A stretch of DNA of 64,000 nucleotides, from the NCBI GenBank assembly GCA_027002265.1, contig JAMOTM010000055.1, positions 43,677 to 107,676 of the forward strand, written 5' to 3'. The DNA comes from Aquificota bacterium. GTDB lineage: Bacteria > Aquificota > Aquificia > Desulfurobacteriales > DQVG01. Below are positions 48,568 to 58,070 of the stretch, one piece after another; within the stretch, counting starts at the first letter, position 1; each line of letters begins with the position of its first letter. The position numbers and the translations under genes are program-made. The notes under the pieces are model-generated. The model did no database searches, had not been told where the DNA came from, and worked only from the letters and a program-made list of their open reading frames with translations.

Positions 48568-50016
48568 TTAATATCTATATGGATTTTTATGATATACCGG
48601 AAAAGCTCCATTTGGATTATTTTCGGAAGATACTACAATTTCTTCTGGTTTTGCATTTGTAATAATAAATTTAAACGTATAATTTTGAGCATCTTTAGGT
48701 CTATATTTAGATACATCTATGTTTATACAGTATAAAGGATAAAGTTTTCCAATATTTTTATAACATTTTATTTGTCCATTTCCTATAACTTCTAAAGATA
48801 CGTATTGAATTTTTGCAGCTGGAACTTCTAAAATATTACCTTTAAATAGCTCATAGCTATAGTTTTGACATACAGGTGTAGGTAACGCTTCAAAAACATT
48901 TGCATCTAAAGAGATATCTATTTTCATATTATTTGGTTTTATAACATTACATATATGTAAAATTTTTGCATTTTGAAGATCTGAATAAGGTAAATATAAA
49001 GTAGTATCTCCTACGGATGGGAACTTCCAAGAAATAATTAAATATCCACCATTATATTTTTCAAATATGGTTTTCGCATCTAAAGATAAAACGGAGTTTT
49101 GGGGATAATATTTATTTTTTATAACACAAGTTTTATTTCCATCTTTTTCAAGACATAATGTCAAATAAACATTTTTAGAAAATTTTATATTTAACTTTCC
49201 AGAAAGAATTTTTACTTTTCCTAAAAGATTTTCATTATTTGCAATTTTAAGTTTTAAAATATGTTCTTTTATATTTTCTTTTGTTACATTATCAGTTAAT
49301 AAGGCAAATTGTGGTTGATATTTTACTTTTAATTTAGAATTGAATTTTTGATTAACTTTGATTCCTTGTAGTTCAGAAGAAGTAATATAAACATTAAAAT
49401 CTACAGGTAAGTTAGAATACCTTGGAGTATTAAATGTTGTAGAGTTATATAAAAGAAAAGATTCTGGATTTAGAATGTGTTTAAGTTTTATTTCAAAAGA
49501 TAAAAATTTTGGAATACTTTGATCGTTTATATACATAAATGCATATGGTTTATATGCATCTACAAATTTATTTGTTATGAAAGTAACTTGGGATATGCAT
49601 GCAACTTTACCATCTGTAGAACCTACTTGAATAGAAGGGTTTGAAAGTTTAGTTATATTTAAAAGCTTACTTGCCGGAAACAAAAAGTAGGTGTCAATAC
49701 AAGATGTTTCAGGTTTAAAATAAACATTTTCTATATATCCATTATTTTTATCAAAGTTAAAACCAAGTCTAAATTTTGTTCCTGGAGGTATAGCTGTAGT
49801 TGGAACATATAAACTTTCAAAGTATCCTAAAACAAATTTTGCAGCTCCAGAATATATCCCATAAGTTTTAAGTTCTATGTTTTTTTTCTTTAAAAAATAC
49901 AAATCTTTATCAAGATAGTAAGATTTATAATCCTTTGCAGATATAAAAACGGAAGAAGTTCCGGCAAGAGCATATCCTAAAGTTATTAAAAAGTTTAAAA
50001 GTAATTTTTTTATCAT
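48568..50016 (-). CDS. Secreted protein of unknown function
   Basis: 482 aa with N-terminal signal MIKKLLLNFLITLGYALAGTS; no family recognised. Confidence 0.75.
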   Translation of the reverse strand: MIKKLLLNFLITLGYALAGTSSVFISAKDYKSYYLDKDLYFLKKKNIELKTYGIYSGAAKFVLGYFESLYVPTTAIPPGTKFRLGFNFDKNNGYIENVYFKPETSCIDTYFLFPASKLLNITKLSNPSIQVGSTDGKVACISQVTFITNKFVDAYKPYAFMYINDQSIPKFLSFEIKLKHILNPESFLLYNSTTFNTPRYSNLPVDFNVYITSSELQGIKVNQKFNSKLKVKYQPQFALLTDNVTKENIKEHILKLKIANNENLLGKVKILSGKLNIKFSKNVYLTLCLEKDGNKTCVIKNKYYPQNSVLSLDAKTIFEKYNGGYLIISWKFPSVGDTTLYLPYSDLQNAKILHICNVIKPNNMKIDISLDANVFEALPTPVCQNYSYELFKGNILEVPAAKIQYVSLEVIGNGQIKCYKNIGKLYPLYCINIDVSKYRPKDAQNYTFKFIITNAKPEEIVVSSENNPNGAFPVYHKNPYRY

Positions 50017-50116
50017 CTTATACCTCCAAAAAATAACGCCGTTAGATACTTATATTATCTAAATTCTTAAAATCCTATATAATTTAATTATAAATTATAA
50101 TAAATTTACAAAAGTT

Positions 50117-51070
50117 ATGGGAATAAAAGGAAAAAAGTTATTGTATGTTTTAACAGAAGGTGGAAAAGACATAGGTTATGGTCATATAACTAGATGCATT
50201 TCTATTTTGCAGTTTTATCCTTACTCTAAGCTTGTTATATATGCTAAAGACAAGGAGAATGTAAGTAAGTTTTTGAAAATTCAAGGGATTTCTAAAGATA
50301 GATATCTTTTTTTGAATTGGCATAGTTTGAGCTTCCCGAATTTAAGAAATAGATATGTTTTTATAGATTCTTATCTTGCAACAGAAAAAGTACTTTTAAG
50401 TATTGAAAAAATTGCAAAAAAATTAATTTTTTATGATGATTTTAAACAACGAAACTATAAACTTTTTAAAAAAGCTTATGTTATAAATCCAACTTTTTAT
50501 GCTAAAGATTTATTTCCTTATAGAAAAAAAAATTATCTTTTAGGACCTAAATATTTAATGTTAAGAAAAGCTTTTTATAAACTAAAACCAAAAAAAATAA
50601 ACAAGAAAGTAAAAAATATATTTCTATCTTTGGGTGGGAGTTCTCACAATATAAAAATAAAACTTATTTCTGAAATTTTAAATTTTTTAAAATCTAAAAA
50701 CTATAATGTTTTAATACCAAAAAATTTAAATGATAAAGGAATAAAAGATTTAATGGAAAAAGCAGATATAGCTATATCCGCTGGAGGACAAACTATTTTG
50801 GAGCTGGCAAGAGTTGGCGTTCCTACTATATCTATTGCTCTTGCAGATAATCAAATGCCAAATTTAAAGCATCTTATTTCTAATAACCTTACTTTCTTTG
50901 CAGGTTGGTGGAATGATGAATTTTTAATAGAAAATATAAAAAAGGGATTAGAATTTTATAAGGATTATAATCTCAGAAAAGAGGTATCCAAAAAACTTCA
51001 AAATCTATTTGATGGAAAAGGTACTTTAAGGATAATCAATTCCACCCTTGGAGAAAGGATTACATCTTAA
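50117..51070 (+). CDS. PseG-like UDP-sugar hydrolase (pseudaminic acid pathway type)
   Basis: TEGGKDIGYGHITRCISI, LGGSSHNIKI, ADIAISAGGQTILELARVGVPTISIALADNQ. Confidence 0.85.
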   Translation: MGIKGKKLLYVLTEGGKDIGYGHITRCISILQFYPYSKLVIYAKDKENVSKFLKIQGISKDRYLFLNWHSLSFPNLRNRYVFIDSYLATEKVLLSIEKIAKKLIFYDDFKQRNYKLFKKAYVINPTFYAKDLFPYRKKNYLLGPKYLMLRKAFYKLKPKKINKKVKNIFLSLGGSSHNIKIKLISEILNFLKSKNYNVLIPKNLNDKGIKDLMEKADIAISAGGQTILELARVGVPTISIALADNQMPNLKHLISNNLTFFAGWWNDEFLIENIKKGLEFYKDYNLRKEVSKKLQNLFDGKGTLRIINSTLGERITS

Positions 51071-51259
51071 AATTCTCCAAATAGTTTTTAAGGTAGCTTT
51101 AAAAAAGTTATATTTTTTGTAAGCCAAAATTGCATATTGAGAACAAGTTGGATAATACTTGCAACTTGGCTTCTTTAGGGGGGAAATATATTTTTGATAA
51201 AACTTTATAGTTTTAATGGCTATATTATTTAACACTTTAAAATTCATTATATCCTCCAA
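51026..51259 (-). CDS. yidD: Membrane protein insertion efficiency factor YidD
   Basis: YQKYISPLKKPSCKYYPTCSQYAILAYKKY, RILRCNPFSKGGIDYP. Confidence 0.95.
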   Translation of the reverse strand: MEDIMNFKVLNNIAIKTIKFYQKYISPLKKPSCKYYPTCSQYAILAYKKYNFFKATLKTIWRILRCNPFSKGGIDYP

Positions 51260-51271
51260 ATTAACTTACCT

Positions 51272-53182
51272 TTAGGTTAGTTCATTTGAAGAAGTTTTTT
51301 TAATGCTTCTCTTTTCTTCATTTTTCAAAAATTTGATATTTTTTTCTTTTTGAGAAGGAGATACTAATTTTACGGGTACTTCTACATAAAACGTGGTTCC
51401 TTGACCTTTTTGAGATTCAAAATAAATTTTTCCCTTAATAAAATCTACAAATTTTTTAGTAATATAAAGTCCCAAACCCGTGCTTGGTAGTTTTGTATCT
51501 AAATTTTCTCTTAGAAATGGAACTTTAAAGATTTTATTTTTAATTCTATCTGGAATTCCAATTCCAGTATCTTTAACGTACAAAGTTAGTATGGCATTTT
51601 CCGAATCAATCTTTTTAAAATCTTTTACTCCAATTTCTACATAGCCTTGGAAAGTATATTTAATAGCATTCGTAATAAGATTTATAAGAATTTGAAGAAG
51701 CTTTTTCTTTGGAGCATAAATAATAGGAATTTTGTCTAAATCTTTATTTTTTATTTTTATATGAGAAGGTTTTATTTTTACAGAAGATAGGGATACGGCT
51801 TCTTTTACAAGTTCTTCTAAGTTTACAGGTTCATATTCTAAATTTGCTTTTCCCAAAGTTATTTTATGATAATCTAAAATTTCTTCTAAATTTTCCAATG
51901 ATAATTTACAAGCTTCCAGGGCATTTTTTAAAAATAATTTTTCTCTGTCATCAAGTTTTGTGGAAAGTTCAAGAAGTTCCAAATAACCTATAGTTGCATT
52001 TAAAGTATTTTTAATTTCGTGGGACATAGCGGCTACCATAATTTTTTCTTTTAAAGTACTTTCTTTAAGCTTTTTTAAAGAAGCTTCAAGTAGTAATAAG
52101 ATTTTATTTATTTTTAAAGCTATTTCTCCAAGTTCATCTTTAGAAATTCTGTGAAGTTTTTGAGTAAAATCTCCCGAAGTTATTTTATTTAAGATAAATT
52201 TAAATTCTGAAATATAAAACTTCATTCTTTTTTCAAGAATTAATCCCCAAATAAAGTTTATTAAAAGAAGGATTACGAAGAGAAAAATGACAAAGGAAAG
52301 ACATAAAAATTTATAAGCGTACTCCTTATTTAAAGTTTTATATAGATTTTTATAAATATCTTTTAAAACCTTATTAAAAGTCTTATCTTTTTTTTCAATT
52401 AGGTCAATATAGGCTGGAATAAATATTGTTTTGAAATTTTTATTAAGAATTTTATTCTCTATATGATTTAGGTAAGGGTCTATATCCTTTGAAAGAGTTT
52501 GAATTTTTTCTAAAAATTTGTCGTCACCTTCCAATTTTAGAAGTTCTAAAGAGGATAAATATTTTCCATTTAGTAGAAGAAGTTTAGTTTTATTAATATT
52601 TTTTGAAAAAAGAGCATCTACATAAGCTAAATTTTTTTGATCTAAAGATTCTTTATGAAATAAAAATAAATTTATAAAGTTATATGTTTTTAAAACATTT
52701 GCACTATAAATAGAAAATTTAAGTTCAGATAAAAGTTTTAAAAGATTATAAATTTGGGAAGTATAAAAATTTATTATTCTTTCTGAAGAGAAAGAATTAG
52801 AGTTTAAAACTTTGTCACGTATATCATATAAAATGTCTCTGCCTCTAAAAAAGGAAGTTATAGTTTCATCTAGAGCTTCTTTTCTAGTTGAATATTCAAA
52901 ATAAGAATTTAAACTATAGATATCTTTATTAGTTTTTTTTATTAACCTTTTGTATTTTCCAAGGTAAGTAGATTTTTTACCTTCATAGCTTATAATTAAG
53001 GTATAAAGTCTTTCCTTTTGTAAATTTAAAATAATATTTTTTAAACTTCTTGAGATATCTATTATCTCTCTATCATGTATATATGCTTTGTAATTTTCAT
53101 ATGCATAAAAAAATAAAACACCTAGGAAAAATAAAGGAAAAAAATAATTTAATTTTATATAGTTTCTAAAGTTTAAATTCAT
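51272..53182 (-). CDS. Sensor histidine kinase (two TM, HAMP, HisKA, HATPase)
   Basis: MAAMSHEIKNTLNATIGYLELLE, LINLITNAIKYT, VKDTGIGIPDRIKNKIF, TGLGLYITKKFV. Confidence 0.93.
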   Translation of the reverse strand: MNLNFRNYIKLNYFFPLFFLGVLFFYAYENYKAYIHDREIIDISRSLKNIILNLQKERLYTLIISYEGKKSTYLGKYKRLIKKTNKDIYSLNSYFEYSTRKEALDETITSFFRGRDILYDIRDKVLNSNSFSSERIINFYTSQIYNLLKLLSELKFSIYSANVLKTYNFINLFLFHKESLDQKNLAYVDALFSKNINKTKLLLLNGKYLSSLELLKLEGDDKFLEKIQTLSKDIDPYLNHIENKILNKNFKTIFIPAYIDLIEKKDKTFNKVLKDIYKNLYKTLNKEYAYKFLCLSFVIFLFVILLLINFIWGLILEKRMKFYISEFKFILNKITSGDFTQKLHRISKDELGEIALKINKILLLLEASLKKLKESTLKEKIMVAAMSHEIKNTLNATIGYLELLELSTKLDDREKLFLKNALEACKLSLENLEEILDYHKITLGKANLEYEPVNLEELVKEAVSLSSVKIKPSHIKIKNKDLDKIPIIYAPKKKLLQILINLITNAIKYTFQGYVEIGVKDFKKIDSENAILTLYVKDTGIGIPDRIKNKIFKVPFLRENLDTKLPSTGLGLYITKKFVDFIKGKIYFESQKGQGTTFYVEVPVKLVSPSQKEKNIKFLKNEEKRSIKKTSSNELT

Positions 53183-53976
53183 AATAATCTATCTAAATCC
53201 TCTAAAATTTCTTTTACTGAAGGATAGACAAAATCAGGTTTTTCTTCTTTTTTTAGCTCTTTTAAAATACTTTCATTATACTTTCCAGAAGTGACAAAAA
53301 TAGTTTTAAAACCTGCGTTCTTTTTTCCTTCCGCAAGATCTGTAAATGGATCATCTGAAATCATATAAACATCTTTGGGATTTTTTACATTTAAAATCTT
53401 AAAACAAATATCAAAATATTCCTTTGCAGGTTTCCCAAAAATTTTGTAGTCTTTTTTAGATGCATATTTCAAACATTCTAAAATAGCTCCTACGGAAGGG
53501 GATACTAAACCGTCTTCATCTTTTATAAGTCTGTTTTTATGAAATCCAAAAAGTTTAGCATTGTTTAAAACTAAGGCACTTGTAGCCATTTTTAACTTCT
53601 TAGCATTTATCTCCTTATCTCTACCTACAACTACCGCGTCCACATCTTTATCTAATTTTACTTCTATTTGATTTTCTTCAAAAAATTCTTTTATATTTTC
53701 TGTTCCCAAAAAAATTATTTTTTTTATATTTTCTTTTTTTAAATGCTCTAAGGCTAATTTTGAAGGAGTAACAATGTCTTTTTCTTCTAATGGAAACCCT
53801 TTTTCTTTTAAAGCTTTTACTAAATCTTGAAGTTTATGAGTAGAATTATTAGAAGCTATTAGAAAAGGAATATTTCTTTTCTTTAAAGTCTTTATAAATT
53901 CAATAGCGCCTTCAATTGGTGTAAAACTTTTATCTTTAACAATTGTTCCCTCTAGATCTATTAAAAAAGCTTTCAT
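53179..53976 (-). CDS. HAD-superfamily hydrolase, NagD-like
   Basis: FLIDLEGTIVKDKSFTPIEGAIEFI, SNNSTHK, MISDDPFTDLAEGKKNAGFKTIFV. Confidence 0.9.
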   Translation of the reverse strand: MKAFLIDLEGTIVKDKSFTPIEGAIEFIKTLKKRNIPFLIASNNSTHKLQDLVKALKEKGFPLEEKDIVTPSKLALEHLKKENIKKIIFLGTENIKEFFEENQIEVKLDKDVDAVVVGRDKEINAKKLKMATSALVLNNAKLFGFHKNRLIKDEDGLVSPSVGAILECLKYASKKDYKIFGKPAKEYFDICFKILNVKNPKDVYMISDDPFTDLAEGKKNAGFKTIFVTSGKYNESILKELKKEEKPDFVYPSVKEILEDLDRLL

Positions 53977-54030
53977 TCTTTTCTCCTTATATTTAAATTT
54001 TATAGTATATTTTGATTTTTTATTTATACC

Positions 54031-54654
54031 TTACCAATAATTTAAATAGTTTCCATTTGGATCACAAGCTACGAAAGCTGGAAATTTTTCTACTTTAAGT
54101 TCTCGAATAGCCTCGGGGCCTAAGTCTTTATAAGCAATAATTTTTGCTTCTTTTACACAACTACAAAGATAAGCTGCTACTCCTCCAATTGCTCCAAAAT
54201 ATGCAGATTTAGTAATTTTTATTGCTTCTTTTACAAGTTCACTTCTTTTACCTTTTCCAATAGTTGCTTTAACTCCAAGAAGATAAAAAAGAGGAGCAAA
54301 GGGATCCATTCTATAAGAAGTTGTAGGACCAATAGCTCCTATAGGTCTTCCTGGAGGAGTATCTGCAGGTCCTGCATAAAATATAACGGCACCTTTTAAA
54401 TTTATAGGAAGTTTTAAATCTTTTACAAAACTTTCGAAAGAAGAGATATCATTTTCTCTAACTTTTTTTAAAAAATTATAAGCTTCTATAGGATCTTCCG
54501 GAAAATTTTTAAAAAAACTTTTTCCTTGCTTTTTTATTTCTTCAAAAAGGCGTTTATGAGCTGCATCTCTTGCAGTATATATAGTTCCGGTTATTAAAAC
54601 TTTATCTCCTTTTTTTATATTTAAATTATCAAAAATTGGTGCTTTTATTTCCAT
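54031..54654 (-). CDS. Class I fumarate hydratase beta subunit
   Basis: GDKVLITGTIYTARDAAHKRL, GPTTSYRMDPFAPLFYLLGVKATIGKG. Confidence 0.93.
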   Translation of the reverse strand: MEIKAPIFDNLNIKKGDKVLITGTIYTARDAAHKRLFEEIKKQGKSFFKNFPEDPIEAYNFLKKVRENDISSFESFVKDLKLPINLKGAVIFYAGPADTPPGRPIGAIGPTTSYRMDPFAPLFYLLGVKATIGKGKRSELVKEAIKITKSAYFGAIGGVAAYLCSCVKEAKIIAYKDLGPEAIRELKVEKFPAFVACDPNGNYLNYW

Positions 54655-54666
54655 TTTCTACCCCTT

Positions 54667-55731
54667 TTAAAAAGTTATTTCTCTGTATCTTGCTGCATGA
54701 CATTGAATATTTATAGCTACTGGTAAAGTAGCTATATGACATGGAAAATATTCAATTCTTACATCTAAAACCGTTGTTTTACCCCCAAATCCTCCGGGCC
54801 CTATATTTAATTTATTGAGCTCTTCTAACAGCTCCTCTTCAAGCTTTGCATATAAAGGATTTTTGTTTCTATTTCCAATAGGTCTTAAAAGAGCTTTTTT
54901 TGCAAGGGTAGGTGCATAATCAAAATTTCCTCCTACTCCTATTCCTATTATTAAAGGAGGACAGGGATTAGGCCCTGCATTTTTTACAGTTTCAATAACA
55001 AATTTTTTTAAACCTTCTACTCCATCTGCCGGTTTTAACATTTTTAAAACGCTCATATTTTCTGAACCACCGCCTTTTGGCATAAAGCCAATTTTTACAT
55101 CTTTTCTTTTTGAAAAGTGAGTATGAATAATACACGGAGTATTATCTAAAGTATTTTTTCTTTCAAAAAGCGGATCACATACAATAGATTTTCTTAAATA
55201 TCCTTCTATATATCCTTCCCTTGTAGCTTGCTCCAGGGCGATATCTAAAAGAGGTTTATTTTCAAGACTAAGAATGTAATTTTCAAAAGTAAAATATTCA
55301 TAATATTTATTTATATCTTTTTTTGTATATTTTGAAACTAAGTTTTTTAAAGCTTCGTAATTTTTAAAATAAGATCTATCCTTTTCTAAAATTTCTAAAA
55401 CTTTTTTAGAAACTTTATTTTGCTTTTTAAAACTTTCAAAAATTCTTTCTAAAATATCTTCTAAAGAACCTTCTAGAGAAAAATTTTCTGGAAGCTCCAC
55501 AAAGAAAATTGCAAATCCGGTATCTTGACAAATGGGTAGACTTTCACTTCTTGCAATATCTGCGTTTTTTATCATTATATCTAAAACTTCTTTTGGAGTA
55601 TTTTCGCTTTCTTTTTCTTTAGAAACTTTCAAACATTCATAAACATCCTTTGGTAAATCATAGCAAGTTTGTTTTACAAGCTCTTTTACCTTCTCTATAA
55701 GCTCTACCACATTAACTTTTTTTCCTTCCAT
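54667..55731 (-). CDS. Class I fumarate hydratase alpha subunit
   Basis: LPICQDTGFAIFFVELP, FMPKGGGSENMS, GGNFDYAPTLAKKAL, GPGGFGGKTTVLDV, PCHIATLPVAINIQCHAARY. Confidence 0.92.
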   Translation of the reverse strand: MEGKKVNVVELIEKVKELVKQTCYDLPKDVYECLKVSKEKESENTPKEVLDIMIKNADIARSESLPICQDTGFAIFFVELPENFSLEGSLEDILERIFESFKKQNKVSKKVLEILEKDRSYFKNYEALKNLVSKYTKKDINKYYEYFTFENYILSLENKPLLDIALEQATREGYIEGYLRKSIVCDPLFERKNTLDNTPCIIHTHFSKRKDVKIGFMPKGGGSENMSVLKMLKPADGVEGLKKFVIETVKNAGPNPCPPLIIGIGVGGNFDYAPTLAKKALLRPIGNRNKNPLYAKLEEELLEELNKLNIGPGGFGGKTTVLDVRIEYFPCHIATLPVAINIQCHAARYREITF

Positions 55732-55743
55732 TTTTCCCCTCGG

Positions 55744-56697
55744 TTATAAATTTACTTTTGATTTTAAGGTTTCTACAACTTTTCTAACGCTTTCTACACT
55801 TTTTCTCCACATTTTTCTTTCTTCATCATTTAAATCCAAAAGAATAACTTCTTCTACTCCATCTTTCCCTAAAATAACTGGAACACCTACGCAAAGTCCT
55901 TCAGCTTCATAATGCTTTCCAGCTTCACCTTCAAGATATACAGAGCAGGGCATTACTTTTCTTTTGTTTTGTAAAATTGCCGTGCTCATTTCGAAAATAG
56001 AAGCTGCTGGAGCAAAATAAGCACTTCCAGTTCCAAGTAAATTTACAATTTCAGTTCCACCTTTTCTTGTTCTTTCTACAAGCTCCTCTATTTCTTCATC
56101 TTTTAAAAAGAAGTTTAAAGGTAAACCTGCAATAGTAGAATATCTAACTAATGGAACCATGTCATCTCCGTGTCCTCCAATAACGGAAGCTTTTATATTT
56201 TCTACAGAAATTCCAGTTTTTTCTGAGATAAAGTAAGCAAATCGAGCAGAATCTAAAACACCAGCCATTCCCATTACTTGATTTTTAGGAAGATTTAAAG
56301 TTTTTACAGCAACATAAGTCATGATATCCAGAGGATTTGTAACAATAATTACTTTAGAATCTTTTTTTAAAACTTTATTTAAGTTTTCACAAACAGATTT
56401 TATTACCTCATAGTTTTTAAAAAGTAAGTCTTCCCGCGTCATACCAGGTTTTCTTGGAAAACCAGCTGTGACAATATAAAGATCGGAATTTTTAATATCT
56501 TCATAGGATGCAGTTCCATAAACTTTTGCTCCAAATTTTAAGATAGGAGAACTTTCCATAATATCTAATGCTTTTCCTTTGGCGGGACCTTCGTGAATAT
56601 CAAGAAGATATATTTCATTTGCAAGTTCTTTCATAGCCATAATTAAAGCTAAAGTGGAACCTATATTTCCTGCCCCAATAATACTTACTTTTTTCAT
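55744..56697 (-). CDS. mdh: Malate dehydrogenase
   Basis: IIGAGNIGSTLALIMAMKELANEIYLLDI, VTNPLDIMTY, VIGGHGDDMVPLVRYS. Confidence 0.95.
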   Translation of the reverse strand: MKKVSIIGAGNIGSTLALIMAMKELANEIYLLDIHEGPAKGKALDIMESSPILKFGAKVYGTASYEDIKNSDLYIVTAGFPRKPGMTREDLLFKNYEVIKSVCENLNKVLKKDSKVIIVTNPLDIMTYVAVKTLNLPKNQVMGMAGVLDSARFAYFISEKTGISVENIKASVIGGHGDDMVPLVRYSTIAGLPLNFFLKDEEIEELVERTRKGGTEIVNLLGTGSAYFAPAASIFEMSTAILQNKRKVMPCSVYLEGEAGKHYEAEGLCVGVPVILGKDGVEEVILLDLNDEERKMWRKSVESVRKVVETLKSKVNL

Positions 56698-56786
56698 TCC
56701 TTCCTCCTATTTTATAAATTTTATAAAAATGTTGTAAAAATTTTGTAAAAATCTTACCATTTTTGAAAAGTTTTATAAAGAATTTG

Positions 56787-57000
56787 TCAGGTAAGCTTGG
56801 AATCTTATTTTAGGATTAAATTTTGTGCTAATGTTTCCTTTTTCAAAGGGAAGATATAGCACACGGCGCAAGCCGTTATAAACAAGAGCGTTATTGCGTG
56901 CTATTTATAAATATTACCTCAAGGAAAAACTATCCTGAAAAATTGTGTAAATATTGAAAATTAAGAACTTGTTACATTGTTTACACAATTTTTTCTTTTA
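56787..57000 (+). ncRNA. Candidate structured RNA ending in an intrinsic terminator
   Basis: Hand-folded nested helices in a GC-elevated intergenic segment: AGGTAA/TTACCT closing pair, GTGCTA/TAGCAC, ACGGC-GCAA-GCCGT, TTATAAA/TTTATAA, then AATTGTGTAAA/TTTACACAATT with T-tract. Confidence 0.5.
56941..57000 (+). terminator. Intrinsic terminator upstream of hemB
   Basis: Perfect 11-bp inverted repeat AATTGTGTAAA (56941-56951) / TTTACACAATT (56980-56990) followed by TTTTCTTTTA. Confidence 0.6.
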
Positions 57001-57073
57001 TCCCCTTATATGTTAGAATTTTAAATTATGAATAAAATATATTAAAAAGTAAAAAAACTTTTAGAGGTGAAAA

Positions 57074-58069
57074 ATGATAGTAGGTAAATTTCCAGCTTAT
57101 CGTCCTAGAAGACTTAGAAAAAATGAAAATATTAGAAGTTTAGTTAGAGAAACGCATATAACTATAGATGATTTAATTTATCCTATGTTCGTAGTTGAAG
57201 GAAAAGGCATAAAAGAAGAAATTCCTTCTATGCCAGGTCAATATAGATATTCTATAGATACTTTAGTAGAAAAAGTTGAAGAGGTAAAAGAACTTGGAAT
57301 AAAAGCTATTATTTTATTTGGTATACCTAAACATAAAGATGAACTTGGAAGTGATTCTTTTAATGATGAGGGAATTATTCAAAGAGCGTTAAGGGCTTTA
57401 AAAGAAAATAAAAATACAAAGGATATGTATTTAATTACAGATGTATGTTTTTGCGAGTATACAAATCATGGCCATTGTGGATACTTAAATGAAAAAGGGG
57501 AAGTAGATAATGACGAAACATTAAAGCTTTTACAAAAACAGGTAGTTTCTCATGCCAAAGCAGGAGCAGATATGGTGGCTCCTTCTGGAATGATGGATGG
57601 AATGGTAAAAGCTATAAGAGAAGCTTTAGATAAAAATGGTTTTTCAGATATTCCTATAATGTCTTACTCTGTAAAGTATGCTTCAGCTTTCTATGGTCCT
57701 TTTAGAGATGCTGCGGAGAGTGCTCCGGCTTTTGGAGATAGAAGAAGTTATCAGATGGATCCTCCAAATAAAAGAGAAGCTTTAAGAGAAGCTGCTTTGG
57801 ATATTGAAGAGGGAGCTGATATTTTAATGGTAAAGCCCGCTTTGTCTTATTTAGATATTATTTCCCTTTTAAGAGAAAACTTTTCCTATCCTATTGCAGC
57901 TTATAATGTCTCAGGTGAATATTCTATGGTAAAAGCTGCCGCTTTGAAAGGTTATATAGATGAGAAGAAAATTGTTTTTGAAATTCTAACTTCTATAAAA
58001 AGAGCTGGAGCAGATATGATTCTTACATATCATGCTTTAGATGTTGCAAAATGGTTAAAAGAGGGGTAA
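57074..58069 (+). CDS. hemB: Delta-aminolevulinic acid dehydratase
   Basis: [63 protein letters not shown]. Confidence 0.97.
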   Translation: MIVGKFPAYRPRRLRKNENIRSLVRETHITIDDLIYPMFVVEGKGIKEEIPSMPGQYRYSIDTLVEKVEEVKELGIKAIILFGIPKHKDELGSDSFNDEGIIQRALRALKENKNTKDMYLITDVCFCEYTNHGHCGYLNEKGEVDNDETLKLLQKQVVSHAKAGADMVAPSGMMDGMVKAIREALDKNGFSDIPIMSYSVKYASAFYGPFRDAAESAPAFGDRRSYQMDPPNKREALREAALDIEEGADILMVKPALSYLDIISLLRENFSYPIAAYNVSGEYSMVKAAALKGYIDEKKIVFEILTSIKRAGADMILTYHALDVAKWLKEG

Positions 58070-58070
58070 T

